Part shown: one piece after another, positions 41,907 through 49,881 of the stretch
How positions within the stretch are numbered: the stretch's first letter is position 1
How the letters are laid out: the number at the start of each line of letters is the position of its first letter
Assembly: GCF_000328705.1 (NCBI RefSeq)
Contig: NC_019673.1
Span: 7,141,001 to 7,205,000 of the forward strand
DNA: 64,000 bases
DNA from: Saccharothrix espanaensis DSM 44229
GTDB lineage: Bacteria > Actinomycetota > Actinomycetes > Mycobacteriales > Pseudonocardiaceae
Reading direction: 5' to 3'
Notes under the pieces: generated by a model
Databases searched by the model: none
What the model was told of the DNA's origin: nothing
The model's input: the letters and a program-made list of their open reading frames with translations, nothing else
Position numbers and translations under genes: made by a program

Positions 41907-42995
41907 GTGAACGTCATCCGGGTCAAGGATCTGAACCGACTGGTCCAGTGGGCCGTAGCCCCGGGTGTGAACACCCGACCCGGTAGGCGTTCGGTCGCCT
42001 TGGCGGCGGTCTTGCTCACCGCGTTCGGCGCGCACGCGGTGGTACCCGCCATGGCCCACGCCCAACCCTCCGCGTCCGACGCGCTCCAGGAGTACAACGA
42101 CCTGTCCCGGGAGGCCGAACGTCTGCACGAGGAGCACCTCAAGGCACAGGACGAACTCGCGGGAAAGCAGGGCGAGCTGGACCGCGCGAACGCCGACCTC
42201 GGCGAGGCCGCGCGCCTGGGCGACCAGGCCAGGGCCGACCAGGAGCTGTTCCGCGGCCGGGTCGACCTGCTCACCGAGGCCACCTTCGAGGGTGCCACCT
42301 TCACCGGCCTGTCCGCACTGCTCGTTTCCGGGTCACAGCAGGACTTCCTGAACCGGATGAGCGCGCTGGACCTGTTGGCCGCCGACCACGGCGAGGCCCT
42401 GGACCGCCTTTCAGCCGCCGTCGACTCCGCCGAACGGTCCAAAGCCGGTGCGCTGGACGCACAACAGCGTGCGACGCAGGCCACCGACGACGCCCGCAAG
42501 CTCGTCGACGACATCGCCGGCCGCCAAGAAGCCCTGGACCGCCAGGTGGCGGACGCGCGGGCGCAGTACCGCTCGCTGTCGACCGCGGACAAGGCGGTGC
42601 TCGCCGCACCCGGCGACACGTCGACCGTGCCGGTGCCGTCGGGTGCGGCGGGAGCGGCGCTGGAGTTCGCCCTGGCGCAGCGCGGGGAGCCGTACGTGTT
42701 CGGCGCCAACGGTCCGGACGCGTGGGACTGCTCCAGCCTCACCCAGGCCGCCTACCGCGCCGCCGGCGTGCCCATCCCGCGCACCACCTACTCACAGGCC
42801 CTGGTCGGCCGCGCGGTGGGCCGCGGCGAGGTCCAGCCGGGCGACCTGGTCATCTACTACTCCGGGCAGTCGCACGTGGCGATGGTCGTGGACGGGGTGC
42901 GCGCGGTGCACGCGTCCACCGAGGGCGTGCCGGTGAGGATCGCCGACATCGACTCCATCGGCCCGATCAGCGTCATCCGCCGCGTCGTGGGTTGA
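41907..42995 (+). CDS. NlpC/P60 peptidoglycan endopeptidase with coiled coil
   Basis: 362 residues, secreted. After a long signal region (LAAVLLTAFGAHAVVPAMAHA) residues ~50-235 form a coiled coil (EYNDLSREAERLHEEHLKAQDEL, AVDSAERSKAGALDAQQRA). The NlpC/P60 domain follows: DAWDCSSLTQAAYRAAG with the catalytic Cys, GDLVIYYSGQSHVAMVVDG with His, and a third polar residue further on. It cuts peptide crosslinks in peptidoglycan, like RipA-type hydrolases. GTG start only five bases after a DasR-like box. Confidence 0.9.
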   Translation: MNVIRVKDLNRLVQWAVAPGVNTRPGRRSVALAAVLLTAFGAHAVVPAMAHAQPSASDALQEYNDLSREAERLHEEHLKAQDELAGKQGELDRANADLGEAARLGDQARADQELFRGRVDLLTEATFEGATFTGLSALLVSGSQQDFLNRMSALDLLAADHGEALDRLSAAVDSAERSKAGALDAQQRATQATDDARKLVDDIAGRQEALDRQVADARAQYRSLSTADKAVLAAPGDTSTVPVPSGAAGAALEFALAQRGEPYVFGANGPDAWDCSSLTQAAYRAAGVPIPRTTYSQALVGRAVGRGEVQPGDLVIYYSGQSHVAMVVDGVRAVHASTEGVPVRIADIDSIGPISVIRRVVG

Positions 42996-43028
42996 GCCCG
43001 CCGCGCGAATCCCGTCGGGACGCGCGGA

Positions 43029-43060
43029 ACGGGGTCCGCCACGCCTGGCGGACCCCGTTT
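43029..43060 (+). terminator. Terminator after NlpC/P60 gene
   Basis: A perfect 12-13 bp stem (ACGGGGTCCGCC with its complement), 6-base loop, followed by TTCGTT. Lies between the convergent NlpC/P60 and chitinase genes. Confidence 0.8.
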
Positions 43061-43108
43061 CGTTCAGCGGGTTCCCGGCGGGAAGGCGTTTCCCGGCGGG
43101 AGGGTGTT

Positions 43109-43170
43109 GCCCAGTAGGACGGCTGCCCAGCAGGACGGCTGCCCAGCAGGACGGTGCTGCTCAGCAGGAC
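43109..43170. repeat. 16-bp tandem repeat, about 4 copies
   Basis: Unit GCCCAG(T/C)AGGACGGCT at 43109, 43125 and 43141, then a degenerate copy GCTCAGCAGGAC whose TCA is the chitinase stop codon. Contiguous without spacers; probably slippage-derived. Confidence 0.75.
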
Positions 43171-44297
43171 AGGTTGTTGCCCGGGGCGACCCCCAGGATG
43201 CCGGTGAACCGCTGGTAGGCGTTCACCCGGCTCTGGACCTGCGCCGGGTTGCGGCCGTCGCACTCCAGGGAACCGTTGATGCTGCGGATCGTCTGGCCGA
43301 AGCCGTGGCCGTTGACCATCGCGTTGTGCGGGGTCATCGTGCCCGGCCCGTTCTGCGTGTTCCAGTACCAGAGGCCGGTCTGCCAGGCGACCGACGGGTC
43401 GGTCTGCACCAGGCTGGGGTTGGTCAGCAGCGGCAGGCCCAGCGCGTCACCGGCCGCCTTGTAGTTGAAGTTCCAGCTGAGCTGGATCGGACCGCGACCG
43501 TAGTAGGCCGCCTGCCCCGCCGGGCAGCCGTAGGGCTGGCTCGCGTCGCAGTAGTGCGGGTAGTTGGCCTGGTTCTGCTCCACGATGTGCACCAGGCCGC
43601 CGGTCTCGTGGTTGACGTTGGCCAGGAACGCCGCCGCCTCCTGCCGCTTCACCGTGTCGCTGCCGGTGTTCGCGAAACCGGGGTACGCCTTCAGCGCCGC
43701 GGTCAGCCCGCTGTAGGTGTAGAAGGAGTTCCGGCTCGGGAACATCTGGTTGAACTGGGCCTCGGTGACCACGAAACCACCCGGGAGGGGCGGGGTGGAC
43801 GTCGTGGTCGTGGTCGGCGGCGTGGTGGTGCCGCCGCACCCGGTGTACGGGTCCCAGTACCAGGTGGAGACGAGCGGGTCGTAGCCCGGGTTGTCGTGCT
43901 CGGCGATGTAGTTCTTGCCGTCGGTGTACCGGACGATGCTGCCCGCGGCGTAGAACTGGCCCTGCGCCCACGCGGGGTAGGAGCAGTTCGTCGGCGGAGT
44001 GGTCGTGGTCGGCGGAGTCGTGGTGGGTGGCGTGGTGGTGGGCGGGGTGGTCGTGCCGCCGCAGGTGCCCTGGTCGGCCCAGACCGCCGCCGTGCCGGGC
44101 TTCTCGTTCTGGGTCCACCACTTGGCCGACCAGTTCCGGCCGTTGTGGGAGGCCGCCTGGCCGCCGGTGTAGACGGCGGACGAACTCCACGCGGTCGCAC
44201 AGGCGGCGGCGGTGGCCGTGGTGGCGACCGCGGCGACGGTCAGTGCCGCCCCGACCACGATGGTGGCGATGGCCGCCACTACGCGGATTCTCGACAC
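43161..44297 (-). CDS. GH19 chitinase with two CBM5/12 domains
   Basis: 378 residues, secreted. Signal peptide at residues ~1-30 (VVAAIATIVVGAALTVAAVATTATAA). Two chitin-binding modules (ACATAWSSSAVYTGGQAASHNGRNW, and YPAWAQGQFYAAGSIVRYTDGKNY) are joined by Thr/Pro linkers (TTTPPTTTPP). The catalytic domain from about residue 185 shows VNHETGG (with the acid Glu) and YYGRGPIQLSWNFNY, the GH19 signature. GTG start. With the AA10 LPMO it degrades chitin outside the cell. A dre-like box is 58 bases before the start. Confidence 0.93.
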   Translation of the reverse strand: MSRIRVVAAIATIVVGAALTVAAVATTATAAACATAWSSSAVYTGGQAASHNGRNWSAKWWTQNEKPGTAAVWADQGTCGGTTTPPTTTPPTTTPPTTTTPPTNCSYPAWAQGQFYAAGSIVRYTDGKNYIAEHDNPGYDPLVSTWYWDPYTGCGGTTTPPTTTTTSTPPLPGGFVVTEAQFNQMFPSRNSFYTYSGLTAALKAYPGFANTGSDTVKRQEAAAFLANVNHETGGLVHIVEQNQANYPHYCDASQPYGCPAGQAAYYGRGPIQLSWNFNYKAAGDALGLPLLTNPSLVQTDPSVAWQTGLWYWNTQNGPGTMTPHNAMVNGHGFGQTIRSINGSLECDGRNPAQVQSRVNAYQRFTGILGVAPGNNLSC

Positions 44298-44354
44298 GTG
44301 ATCTCTTCTTCCGTTCGAGCGCCCTCGGACGTGACGTGGCACACGCAACCAGAT

Positions 44355-44366
44355 TGGTCTATACCA
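44355..44366. promoter_or_regulatory. DasR-responsive element candidate (chitinase)
   Basis: TGGTCTATACCA, one step from the perfect dre core TGGTCTAGACCA, flanked by ATT and GTC as in the consensus. Lies 58 bases before the chitinase start. The rest of 44298-44601 holds no gene. Confidence 0.65.
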
Positions 44367-44601
44367 GTCAAGGGTGACGTGCGAGATTCCCGGACGATCG
44401 ACGCCAAGGCGAACCATATTCCGCGCAGGACGGATAGGGCCAGGTCACGCCGGCCAGTCGACGGCGATTCCACCCGCCCGCGGAGACATACGCCGCGCGC
44501 CACGAGCGGTTCACCGCCGGCACAGCCCTCGTGACGCCGGCGGTGGTCTCGGATGACTCCGGTGGGACCACCGCGAATCGACCACCGCGCCCGAGCGGGA
44601 A

Positions 44602-45459
44602 CTAGTGGCCGCGCACGAACACGACGACGCACGGGTGCACGACGATCCGACCGCCGTCGGCGTACCCCGGCCGGACCGTGTGCGCCACGGTGTCGACCAG
44701 GTCGTCCTCAGCGGTCGGCTCGGTGCCCACGACGTGGTGCCGCAGGTGGTCGACCAGCCGCCCGTCCGGGATCAACGGCCGCAGGCCGGACGCCACCAGC
44801 AGGCCCTCCGCCGCCCGCGCCGGCCCGTCCGGCAGGTCCGCCGCCAGGTCGGCCAGGCCGCGCACCAACGCGTCCCGCTCCACCACGACCGGCCGGGGCC
44901 GGGGCAGTTCGGCCGCCGCCGCGCCCAGCAGCGCCGCGGCGACCAGCAGCCCGAGCGCCGCGCCGGCCGGCGGGCGCACCGACGCGGGCACCGCCACCGA
45001 CGTCCACCAGCCGTCCGCCGTGGCGTGCGAGCCGACCACACCGCCGTTGGACACCAGCAGCGACACCGCCGCCTGGTCGGTCTGCCCCACCACCACGGCG
45101 ACGTGGGGCGTGCCGCCGCGCGAGGACGGCTCGTTGGCCCGAGCGGGCCGCACGACCACCGCCCGCGCCCCGGCCGGCAGCGCGCCGCCCACCTGCTCGG
45201 CGATGGCGGCGGCGGCCGGGTCGGTCACCCGCCGGGCGGTGTCGAGCACCGCGACCGCGAGCGCCTCGGGGTCCTCGGTCGGGGTGCCCGGGGCGAGCAG
45301 CGCGGCCAGCGCGCAGAACGTCCCGAGCGCGGCGGTGACCACGAGCGCGGCGGCGATGCGGTTCCTGCGGGTTCGCGGCACTCCCACACCGTCGGCCCGA
45401 TCGGTCACCGGCTGAGCGGGCCGTCCGGGTGAATCAGCGGCGCGCGGTCGGCGCACCAC
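44602..45459 (-). CDS. Two-helix membrane protein of unknown function
   Basis: 285 residues. A basic N-terminus precedes a membrane segment (IAAALVVTAALGTFCALAALLA); a second hydrophobic stretch (GAALGLLVAAALLGAAAAEL) lies in the middle. In between is an extracytoplasmic part and after it a cytoplasmic tail of ~100 residues ending RIVVHPCVVVFVRGH. Unknown function. The start is uncertain (GTG 45459 or a GTG further in at 45408); it lies only ten bases after the hydrolase gene. Confidence 0.6.
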   Translation of the reverse strand: MVRRPRAADSPGRPAQPVTDRADGVGVPRTRRNRIAAALVVTAALGTFCALAALLAPGTPTEDPEALAVAVLDTARRVTDPAAAAIAEQVGGALPAGARAVVVRPARANEPSSRGGTPHVAVVVGQTDQAAVSLLVSNGGVVGSHATADGWWTSVAVPASVRPPAGAALGLLVAAALLGAAAAELPRPRPVVVERDALVRGLADLAADLPDGPARAAEGLLVASGLRPLIPDGRLVDHLRHHVVGTEPTAEDDLVDTVAHTVRPGYADGGRIVVHPCVVVFVRGH

Positions 45460-45468
45460 GCTCGGTGG

Positions 45469-46314
45469 TCACGCCGTGTGCTCCACCAACCGGTCGGTGA
45501 ACAGCCCCCACACCGCCGCCGGCAGCTCGTGCCCGGTGCCCGGCAGCACCAGCAGGATCGCCCCCGGGATCTCCGCCACCAGCGCCTCGCCGTGCGCCAA
45601 CGGGAAAAGCGGGTCGAGTTCGCCGTGCGCGACGAGCGTCGGGGCGACCACGTCGGCCAGCCGCGAGCGCGACTCCCCACCACCGGCGGCGTGCACGTGG
45701 TTGTTGCTGCCAGCGATGTTCGGCGAGCGGTCGAAGACCCGGCCGGCCAGCGCGCGTGCGGCGTCCTCGTCCACCGGGTGGGTCCCCAGGAACGGCCGGT
45801 TGCCCGCCACCAGGTACTCCACCACCGACTCCCGCGACGTCCAGTCCGGCTCCGGCGTGCCGCCCGCCGCGAAGTACGCCGCCAGGGAGGGCGCCGGCGG
45901 CGGCAGCTCGTGCGGTGTCGGGACGACCGGGCTGGTGGCCACCAGGGTCAGGGTGGCCACCCGGTCCGGGTGGTCGAGCGCGAGCACCTGGCCGATGCCG
46001 CCGCCCATCGACAAGCCGACGACGTGCGCGCGGGCCACCCCCAACGCGTCCAGCACGCCCACCGCGTCCTCGGCCAGGTCCCGCCCCGTGTAGCCGGGCT
46101 CGCCCGGCGGGTAGGCCACCGACCGGCCGGTGTCGCGGTGGTCGTAGCGGATCACGAACCGGCCGCGCGCGGCGAGCCCGGCGCAGAACCCGTCTCCCCA
46201 GTTGTCCATGGACCCGGTCATCCCGGCGATCAGCAGCACCGCCGCGTCCTCCGGCGAGCCGAAGGTCTCGACGCACAGCTCCACGCCGTTGGCGCGCACC
46301 ACTTCTTCGGTCAC
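45469..46314 (-). CDS. Alpha/beta hydrolase
   Basis: 281 residues, cytoplasmic. Nucleophile elbow VVGLSMGGGIG, oxyanion-side LIAGMTGSMDNW, acid in HGELDPLFPL and catalytic His in LPGTGHELP; so a complete Ser-Asp-His triad. GTG overlaps the stop of the LLM gene (GTGA). Third gene of the coupled operon behind the MerR-type promoter. The substrate is unknown. Confidence 0.9.
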   Translation of the reverse strand: MTEEVVRANGVELCVETFGSPEDAAVLLIAGMTGSMDNWGDGFCAGLAARGRFVIRYDHRDTGRSVAYPPGEPGYTGRDLAEDAVGVLDALGVARAHVVGLSMGGGIGQVLALDHPDRVATLTLVATSPVVPTPHELPPPAPSLAAYFAAGGTPEPDWTSRESVVEYLVAGNRPFLGTHPVDEDAARALAGRVFDRSPNIAGSNNHVHAAGGGESRSRLADVVAPTLVAHGELDPLFPLAHGEALVAEIPGAILLVLPGTGHELPAAVWGLFTDRLVEHTA

Positions 46315-47177
46315 ACCGCCACGGTAGCCGCCGCGACCAGCTCGGCCTGGCGGAACCGGTCCTCGGTGAACGGCATCGCCACGATCCGGTCCGCGCCCGC
46401 CTCGACCAGCGCCGCGAACCGCTCGGCGGCCCGCGCGGGTGAGCCGGTGACGATCACCTCGCGGGCGGCCTCCTCGGACACGCCGTAGTCGGTCATCCCC
46501 TTGACCCGCCGGTCGATCGCCGCCGCCGGCACGTCGCCCAGGGCCACGCTCACGCCGACCGTCACGCCCGGCCGGGGCCGGCCGAACTCGTCAGCCAGCT
46601 CGGTCAGCCGCGCGACACCGGCCGCGATCGCGGCGCGCGGCACGAACGCCGGGTACCAGTGGTCGCCGTACCGGGCGGCGCGGCGCAGCGCGGCCGCGCC
46701 GCCGCCACCGACCAGCAGCGGCGGCATGGTCGCCCCGGGCGAGAGCACGACCTGCGCGCCGTGCAGGCCGACCGGCGTGCCGCGGACCAGGCCGGGCAGC
46801 ACGTCGAGCACCGCGTCGGTGCGCTTGCCGCGCTGCGCGAACGGGACGTCCACCGCCCGCCAGGCCGCTTCGCCGTGCGCGTCGCCGCCGCTGCCGACAC
46901 CGAGCAGCACCCGGTCGCCGGAGAGGTGTTGCAGGGTGGCGACCTGCTTGGCGGTCCACGCGGGCGGGCGCAGCGCCACCACCATCACGCCGAAGCCGAG
47001 CTTGATCCGGGAGGTGACCGCGGCGGCCGTGGCCAGCACGAGGGTGCTGTCCAGGAACGGGTTGAGCGGGATCAGGTGGTCGCCGTGCCACAGCGACTCC
47101 AGGCCCACGCCCTCGGCGTGCTGCGCGAAGGCGATGATGTCGTGCCCGAAGCCGGGCAGCGTGATGCCGACGTCCAT
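46311..47177 (-). CDS. LLM class oxidoreductase (F420-type candidate)
   Basis: 288 residues. N-terminal ITLPGFGHDIIAFAQHAEGVGLESLWHGDHLIP, VVALRPPAWTAKQVATLQHLSGDRVLLGVGSGG and ARYGDHWYPAFVP are of the luciferase-like F420-dependent group. The ATG overlaps the oxidoreductase stop by one base (TGATG). It is the second gene of a three-gene coupled operon. Confidence 0.87.
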   Translation of the reverse strand: MDVGITLPGFGHDIIAFAQHAEGVGLESLWHGDHLIPLNPFLDSTLVLATAAAVTSRIKLGFGVMVVALRPPAWTAKQVATLQHLSGDRVLLGVGSGGDAHGEAAWRAVDVPFAQRGKRTDAVLDVLPGLVRGTPVGLHGAQVVLSPGATMPPLLVGGGGAAALRRAARYGDHWYPAFVPRAAIAAGVARLTELADEFGRPRPGVTVGVSVALGDVPAAAIDRRVKGMTDYGVSEEAAREVIVTGSPARAAERFAALVEAGADRIVAMPFTEDRFRQAELVAAATVAV

Positions 47178-48124
47178 CACCGCACCTCCAGCAGCGTCTT
47201 GCCGACCGTGGCGCGGGATTCGATGACGGCGTGCGCGGCGGCGGCCTGCGCGAGCGGGAAGCGCTGCCCGACGACGGGGCGCACCGCGCCTCGCGCGGCC
47301 TGGCGCAGGACGTCGGCCACGAGTTCGCGCACCAGTTCCGGCGTGGGCCGGTCGCCGGCGACCAGCACGACACCGCGCGCGGCGGCGCGGTCCGGGTCGA
47401 CCGCCGCCCACTCGCCGCTGGCCAGGCCGTAGCTGAGCATCCGCCCGCCGGACGTGAGCAGCTCGAACGCGGCCCGCGCGGTCGGCCCGCCGACGCCGTC
47501 GAACACCACGTCCACCGGCCCGGCCCGCCGCGCCCAGTCCGGCCGCAGGTAGTCGACCACGTCGTCCGCGCCCAAGCCGCGCACGACCTCGCCCTTGTCC
47601 GGCCCGCCGGCCGCGCCGACGACCGTCGCGCCGGCGGCCTTGGCGAGCTGCACCAGCAGGGTGCCGACACCGCCCGCCGCGGCGAGCACCAGCACCCGCT
47701 GCCCGGCCACCGGGCCGACGGCGCGCAGGTTCAGCAGGGCGGTCCGGCCGTCGGCCAGCAGCGCGACGGCGGTGTCCAGCGGCACCCCGTCCGGCACCAC
47801 GACCACACCGGCGGCGTCGACCGCGGCCCGCTCGGCGTACCCGCCCGAACCACCGGTCGACGTCACGACCCGCTGCCCGACCAGGCCGGGGTCCACGCCG
47901 GGCCCGACCCCGGTCACCACCCCGCCGACCCCGTTGCCCGGGATCCCCGGCGGCTCGATCCCGAACGGGCCCCGGCCGGTGGCCCGGTACTGCGTCTCGA
48001 CGAACGTGATGTTCGCGTAGGCCACCTCGACCAGCACCTGCCCCGGCCCGGCCACCGGATCCGGGGCCTCTCCCGCGACCAGCACCTCCGGCCCGCCGAA
48101 CCCCGTCAACCACACCGCACGCAC
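47177..48124 (-). CDS. Quinone oxidoreductase-like (MDR family) protein
   Basis: 315 residues from GTG 48124 with GGGGGA upstream. Medium-chain reductase fold: VLVEVAYANITFVETQYRATG, GNGVGGVVTGVG, NADPH site VLVLAAAGGVGTLLVQLAKAAGATVVGAA. No zinc ligands, so of the zinc-free quinone oxidoreductase type. Transcribed from a MerR-type promoter; SoxR regulons of streptomycetes contain similar NADPH-quinone reductases. First gene of the coupled operon. Confidence 0.88.
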   Translation of the reverse strand: MRAVWLTGFGGPEVLVAGEAPDPVAGPGQVLVEVAYANITFVETQYRATGRGPFGIEPPGIPGNGVGGVVTGVGPGVDPGLVGQRVVTSTGGSGGYAERAAVDAAGVVVVPDGVPLDTAVALLADGRTALLNLRAVGPVAGQRVLVLAAAGGVGTLLVQLAKAAGATVVGAAGGPDKGEVVRGLGADDVVDYLRPDWARRAGPVDVVFDGVGGPTARAAFELLTSGGRMLSYGLASGEWAAVDPDRAAARGVVLVAGDRPTPELVRELVADVLRQAARGAVRPVVGQRFPLAQAAAAHAVIESRATVGKTLLEVR

Positions 48125-48159
48125 GGCATCCCCCAGTGATCGCTCCGACTGTGCCGCCC

Positions 48160-48190
48160 AGCCTGGTACCTCGACTTTGGTCGAGGTCAA
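48160..48190 (-). promoter_or_regulatory. MerR/SoxR-type promoter of the oxidoreductase operon
   Basis: On the minus strand TTGACC (48190-48185), a 19-bp spacer, CAGGCT (48165-48160). The spacer contains ACCTCGA-CCAAAG-TCGAGGT (48168-48187), identical in both arms to the site at 29083-29102. Transcription would start near 48153, giving a ~30-base leader. Confidence 0.75.
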
Positions 48191-48261
48191 GTGCGACTGC
48201 CGGGGGTGCTTGTCGGAGTGCGATCTTCGGGGTGGCCACCGCCGGGTGCGGGTACGGCGGA

Positions 48262-48287
48262 ATTCCCCGGGGCCGGCCCCGGGGAAT
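48262..48287. terminator. Perfect 26-bp palindrome, probable terminator
   Basis: A perfect palindrome around CCGG (arms ATTCCCCGGGG), 38 bases past the stop of the small secreted protein gene (minus strand). As RNA an 11-bp stem with a CCGG loop. It could serve as terminator. Confidence 0.6.
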
Positions 48288-48324
48288 CCACTGCCGCGAA
48301 CCGCTACCGGTCGGCGGCGGACGC

Positions 48325-48798
48325 TCAGGTTTCCCGGTAGAGCGTGAAAGCGGTCCGGACCGGTTCCCCGGAACTCACGATGTCCGAAGTCACCCCGCCG
48401 ATCGACCGCGGCACCGCACTGCTGTTGTCACACCCCCGGTCCCGACTGGCGAAAGTCACCTGGGGGAACGGGGAAACAGCCGGCACGTTCCAGCTCACCG
48501 TTCCGGCGGAAAGCGTGTAAGGCGCGGTCCCGACCACCGTGGTGCTCTGCCGGAGAATTGTCGTCCGGACCGTGCCGTCGGTGCCGAACCGCACCGTCAC
48601 CGGGCTGGCTCTGCCGACCACCTGGAGGTCCGTGACGAACCCGTGGTAGAGCCGGTTCGAGTAGTCCGCAGCGGCCAGCCCGCAACCGGCGTTGTCGGCG
48701 TTCGCCCTGGGCTGCAAGGCCACCAGCGCGCCCACGACGGCCAACACCCCGATCAGGCCGACCACCGCCGAGCGTCGGATCACCATCACTGTCGACAT
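48325..48798 (-). CDS. Secreted protein of unknown function
   Basis: 157 residues; signal peptide RRSAVVGLIGVLAVVGALVALQPRANA. The mature part has strands typical of a small beta-rich exported protein and two Cys (GCGLAAAD, GCDNSSAV) likely in a disulfide. No family recognised. Its downstream hairpin is the 26-bp palindrome. Confidence 0.75.
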   Translation of the reverse strand: MSTVMVIRRSAVVGLIGVLAVVGALVALQPRANADNAGCGLAAADYSNRLYHGFVTDLQVVGRASPVTVRFGTDGTVRTTILRQSTTVVGTAPYTLSAGTVSWNVPAVSPFPQVTFASRDRGCDNSSAVPRSIGGVTSDIVSSGEPVRTAFTLYRET

Positions 48799-49064
48799 GG
48801 CACTCCCTCATTTCCCGGTTCAGCGCGCCGCGATGTCGACCGCAGCGCCGACGAAGGCGGTCGGCACCAGTGGACAGCCCGTCGAGCGGGCTCGACCGCC
48901 ATTCGTGATGGACAATGCAATCAATACTCTTGTCCGGCACTGCCCATCGCGAATCCACCGAAGGAATGAGTAGCCCGCACTACCGGGTGATGACAGCCGG
49001 TGAGCCGCACACCGCTTTTCCACCGCGATTCCACCGGGTCCGGAATGAATTCACCGGCCGCCGT

Positions 49065-49772
49065 TCAGCGATACGCGTCCTGCCCGACCGGCCGGACCAG
49101 GATCTCGTTGACATCCACAGTGGACGGTTGGGACACCGCGTAGAGCACGGCCCGCGCCACGTCCTCGGGAGCGAGCTTCGGGTCCGCGAGCCGCGACGCC
49201 GGGATGCCGCCGGTGTCGGTCAGACCCGGCTGCACGAGCGTGACCCGCACGCCGGTGCCGACGCACTCCGCGCGGATCGCCTGCGACAGCCCGGTGACCG
49301 CCCACTTCGTCGCCGCGTACAGGTTGCCCGGCCGCACCCCGCGCCCGGCCGCCGAGCCGGTCAGCACCAGGTGCCCGCCGGAGCGGATCAGCGCGGGCAG
49401 CGCGGCGCGCGCGGTGAACGCCGGCCCGCACACGTTGGTCAGCACCATGTCGCTCCACTGCGACGGCGGCGCGCCCTGCGACGACGTGAACGAGGTGACC
49501 ACGCTGGAGCCCGCGTTGGCGAACACCACGTCCAGCCGGCCCCACTCCTCCTCGACCTGGCCGACCAGCGCGGCGAGCTGCTCCCACGCCCGCACGTCGC
49601 ACGACGCCGCCCACACCCGGTCCGGGCCGCCCAGCTTTGCGGCCTCGACCGCCAGCTTGTCGAGGTCCCGCGCGGTCAGCACCAGTCGATACCCCGCCTC
49701 GGCGGCCAGTCGCGCGGTGGCCAGGCCGATGCCGCGGGACGCCCCCGTGATGAGGAATACCCCTTCACCCAT
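49065..49772 (-). CDS. Short-chain dehydrogenase/reductase
   Basis: 235 residues. NAD(P) site FLITGASRGIGLATA; VVFANAGSS; the Ser-Tyr-Lys triad in LTGSAAGRG and LYAATKWAV (YxxxK). The end TVDVNEILVRPVGQDAYR is normal for the family. Substrate unknown. Divergent from the beta-lactamase-like gene. Confidence 0.92.
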   Translation of the reverse strand: MGEGVFLITGASRGIGLATARLAAEAGYRLVLTARDLDKLAVEAAKLGGPDRVWAASCDVRAWEQLAALVGQVEEEWGRLDVVFANAGSSVVTSFTSSQGAPPSQWSDMVLTNVCGPAFTARAALPALIRSGGHLVLTGSAAGRGVRPGNLYAATKWAVTGLSQAIRAECVGTGVRVTLVQPGLTDTGGIPASRLADPKLAPEDVARAVLYAVSQPSTVDVNEILVRPVGQDAYR

Positions 49773-49881
49773 GTCGGCAGGCTACTGCTGGTTGGATCAA
49801 CGCACCGCGCTACACCGTCAGATGCAACGAAAATCGCGGTGCCGGCGTCGAGGAGTCGGGTATCCGTTCGATCGGGGGCAC

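Noticed and set aside
43109..43170. Tandem repeat as a CRISPR array
   Set aside because: Units are contiguous without spacers and differ in length; no cas genes. The same holds for 59456-59515.
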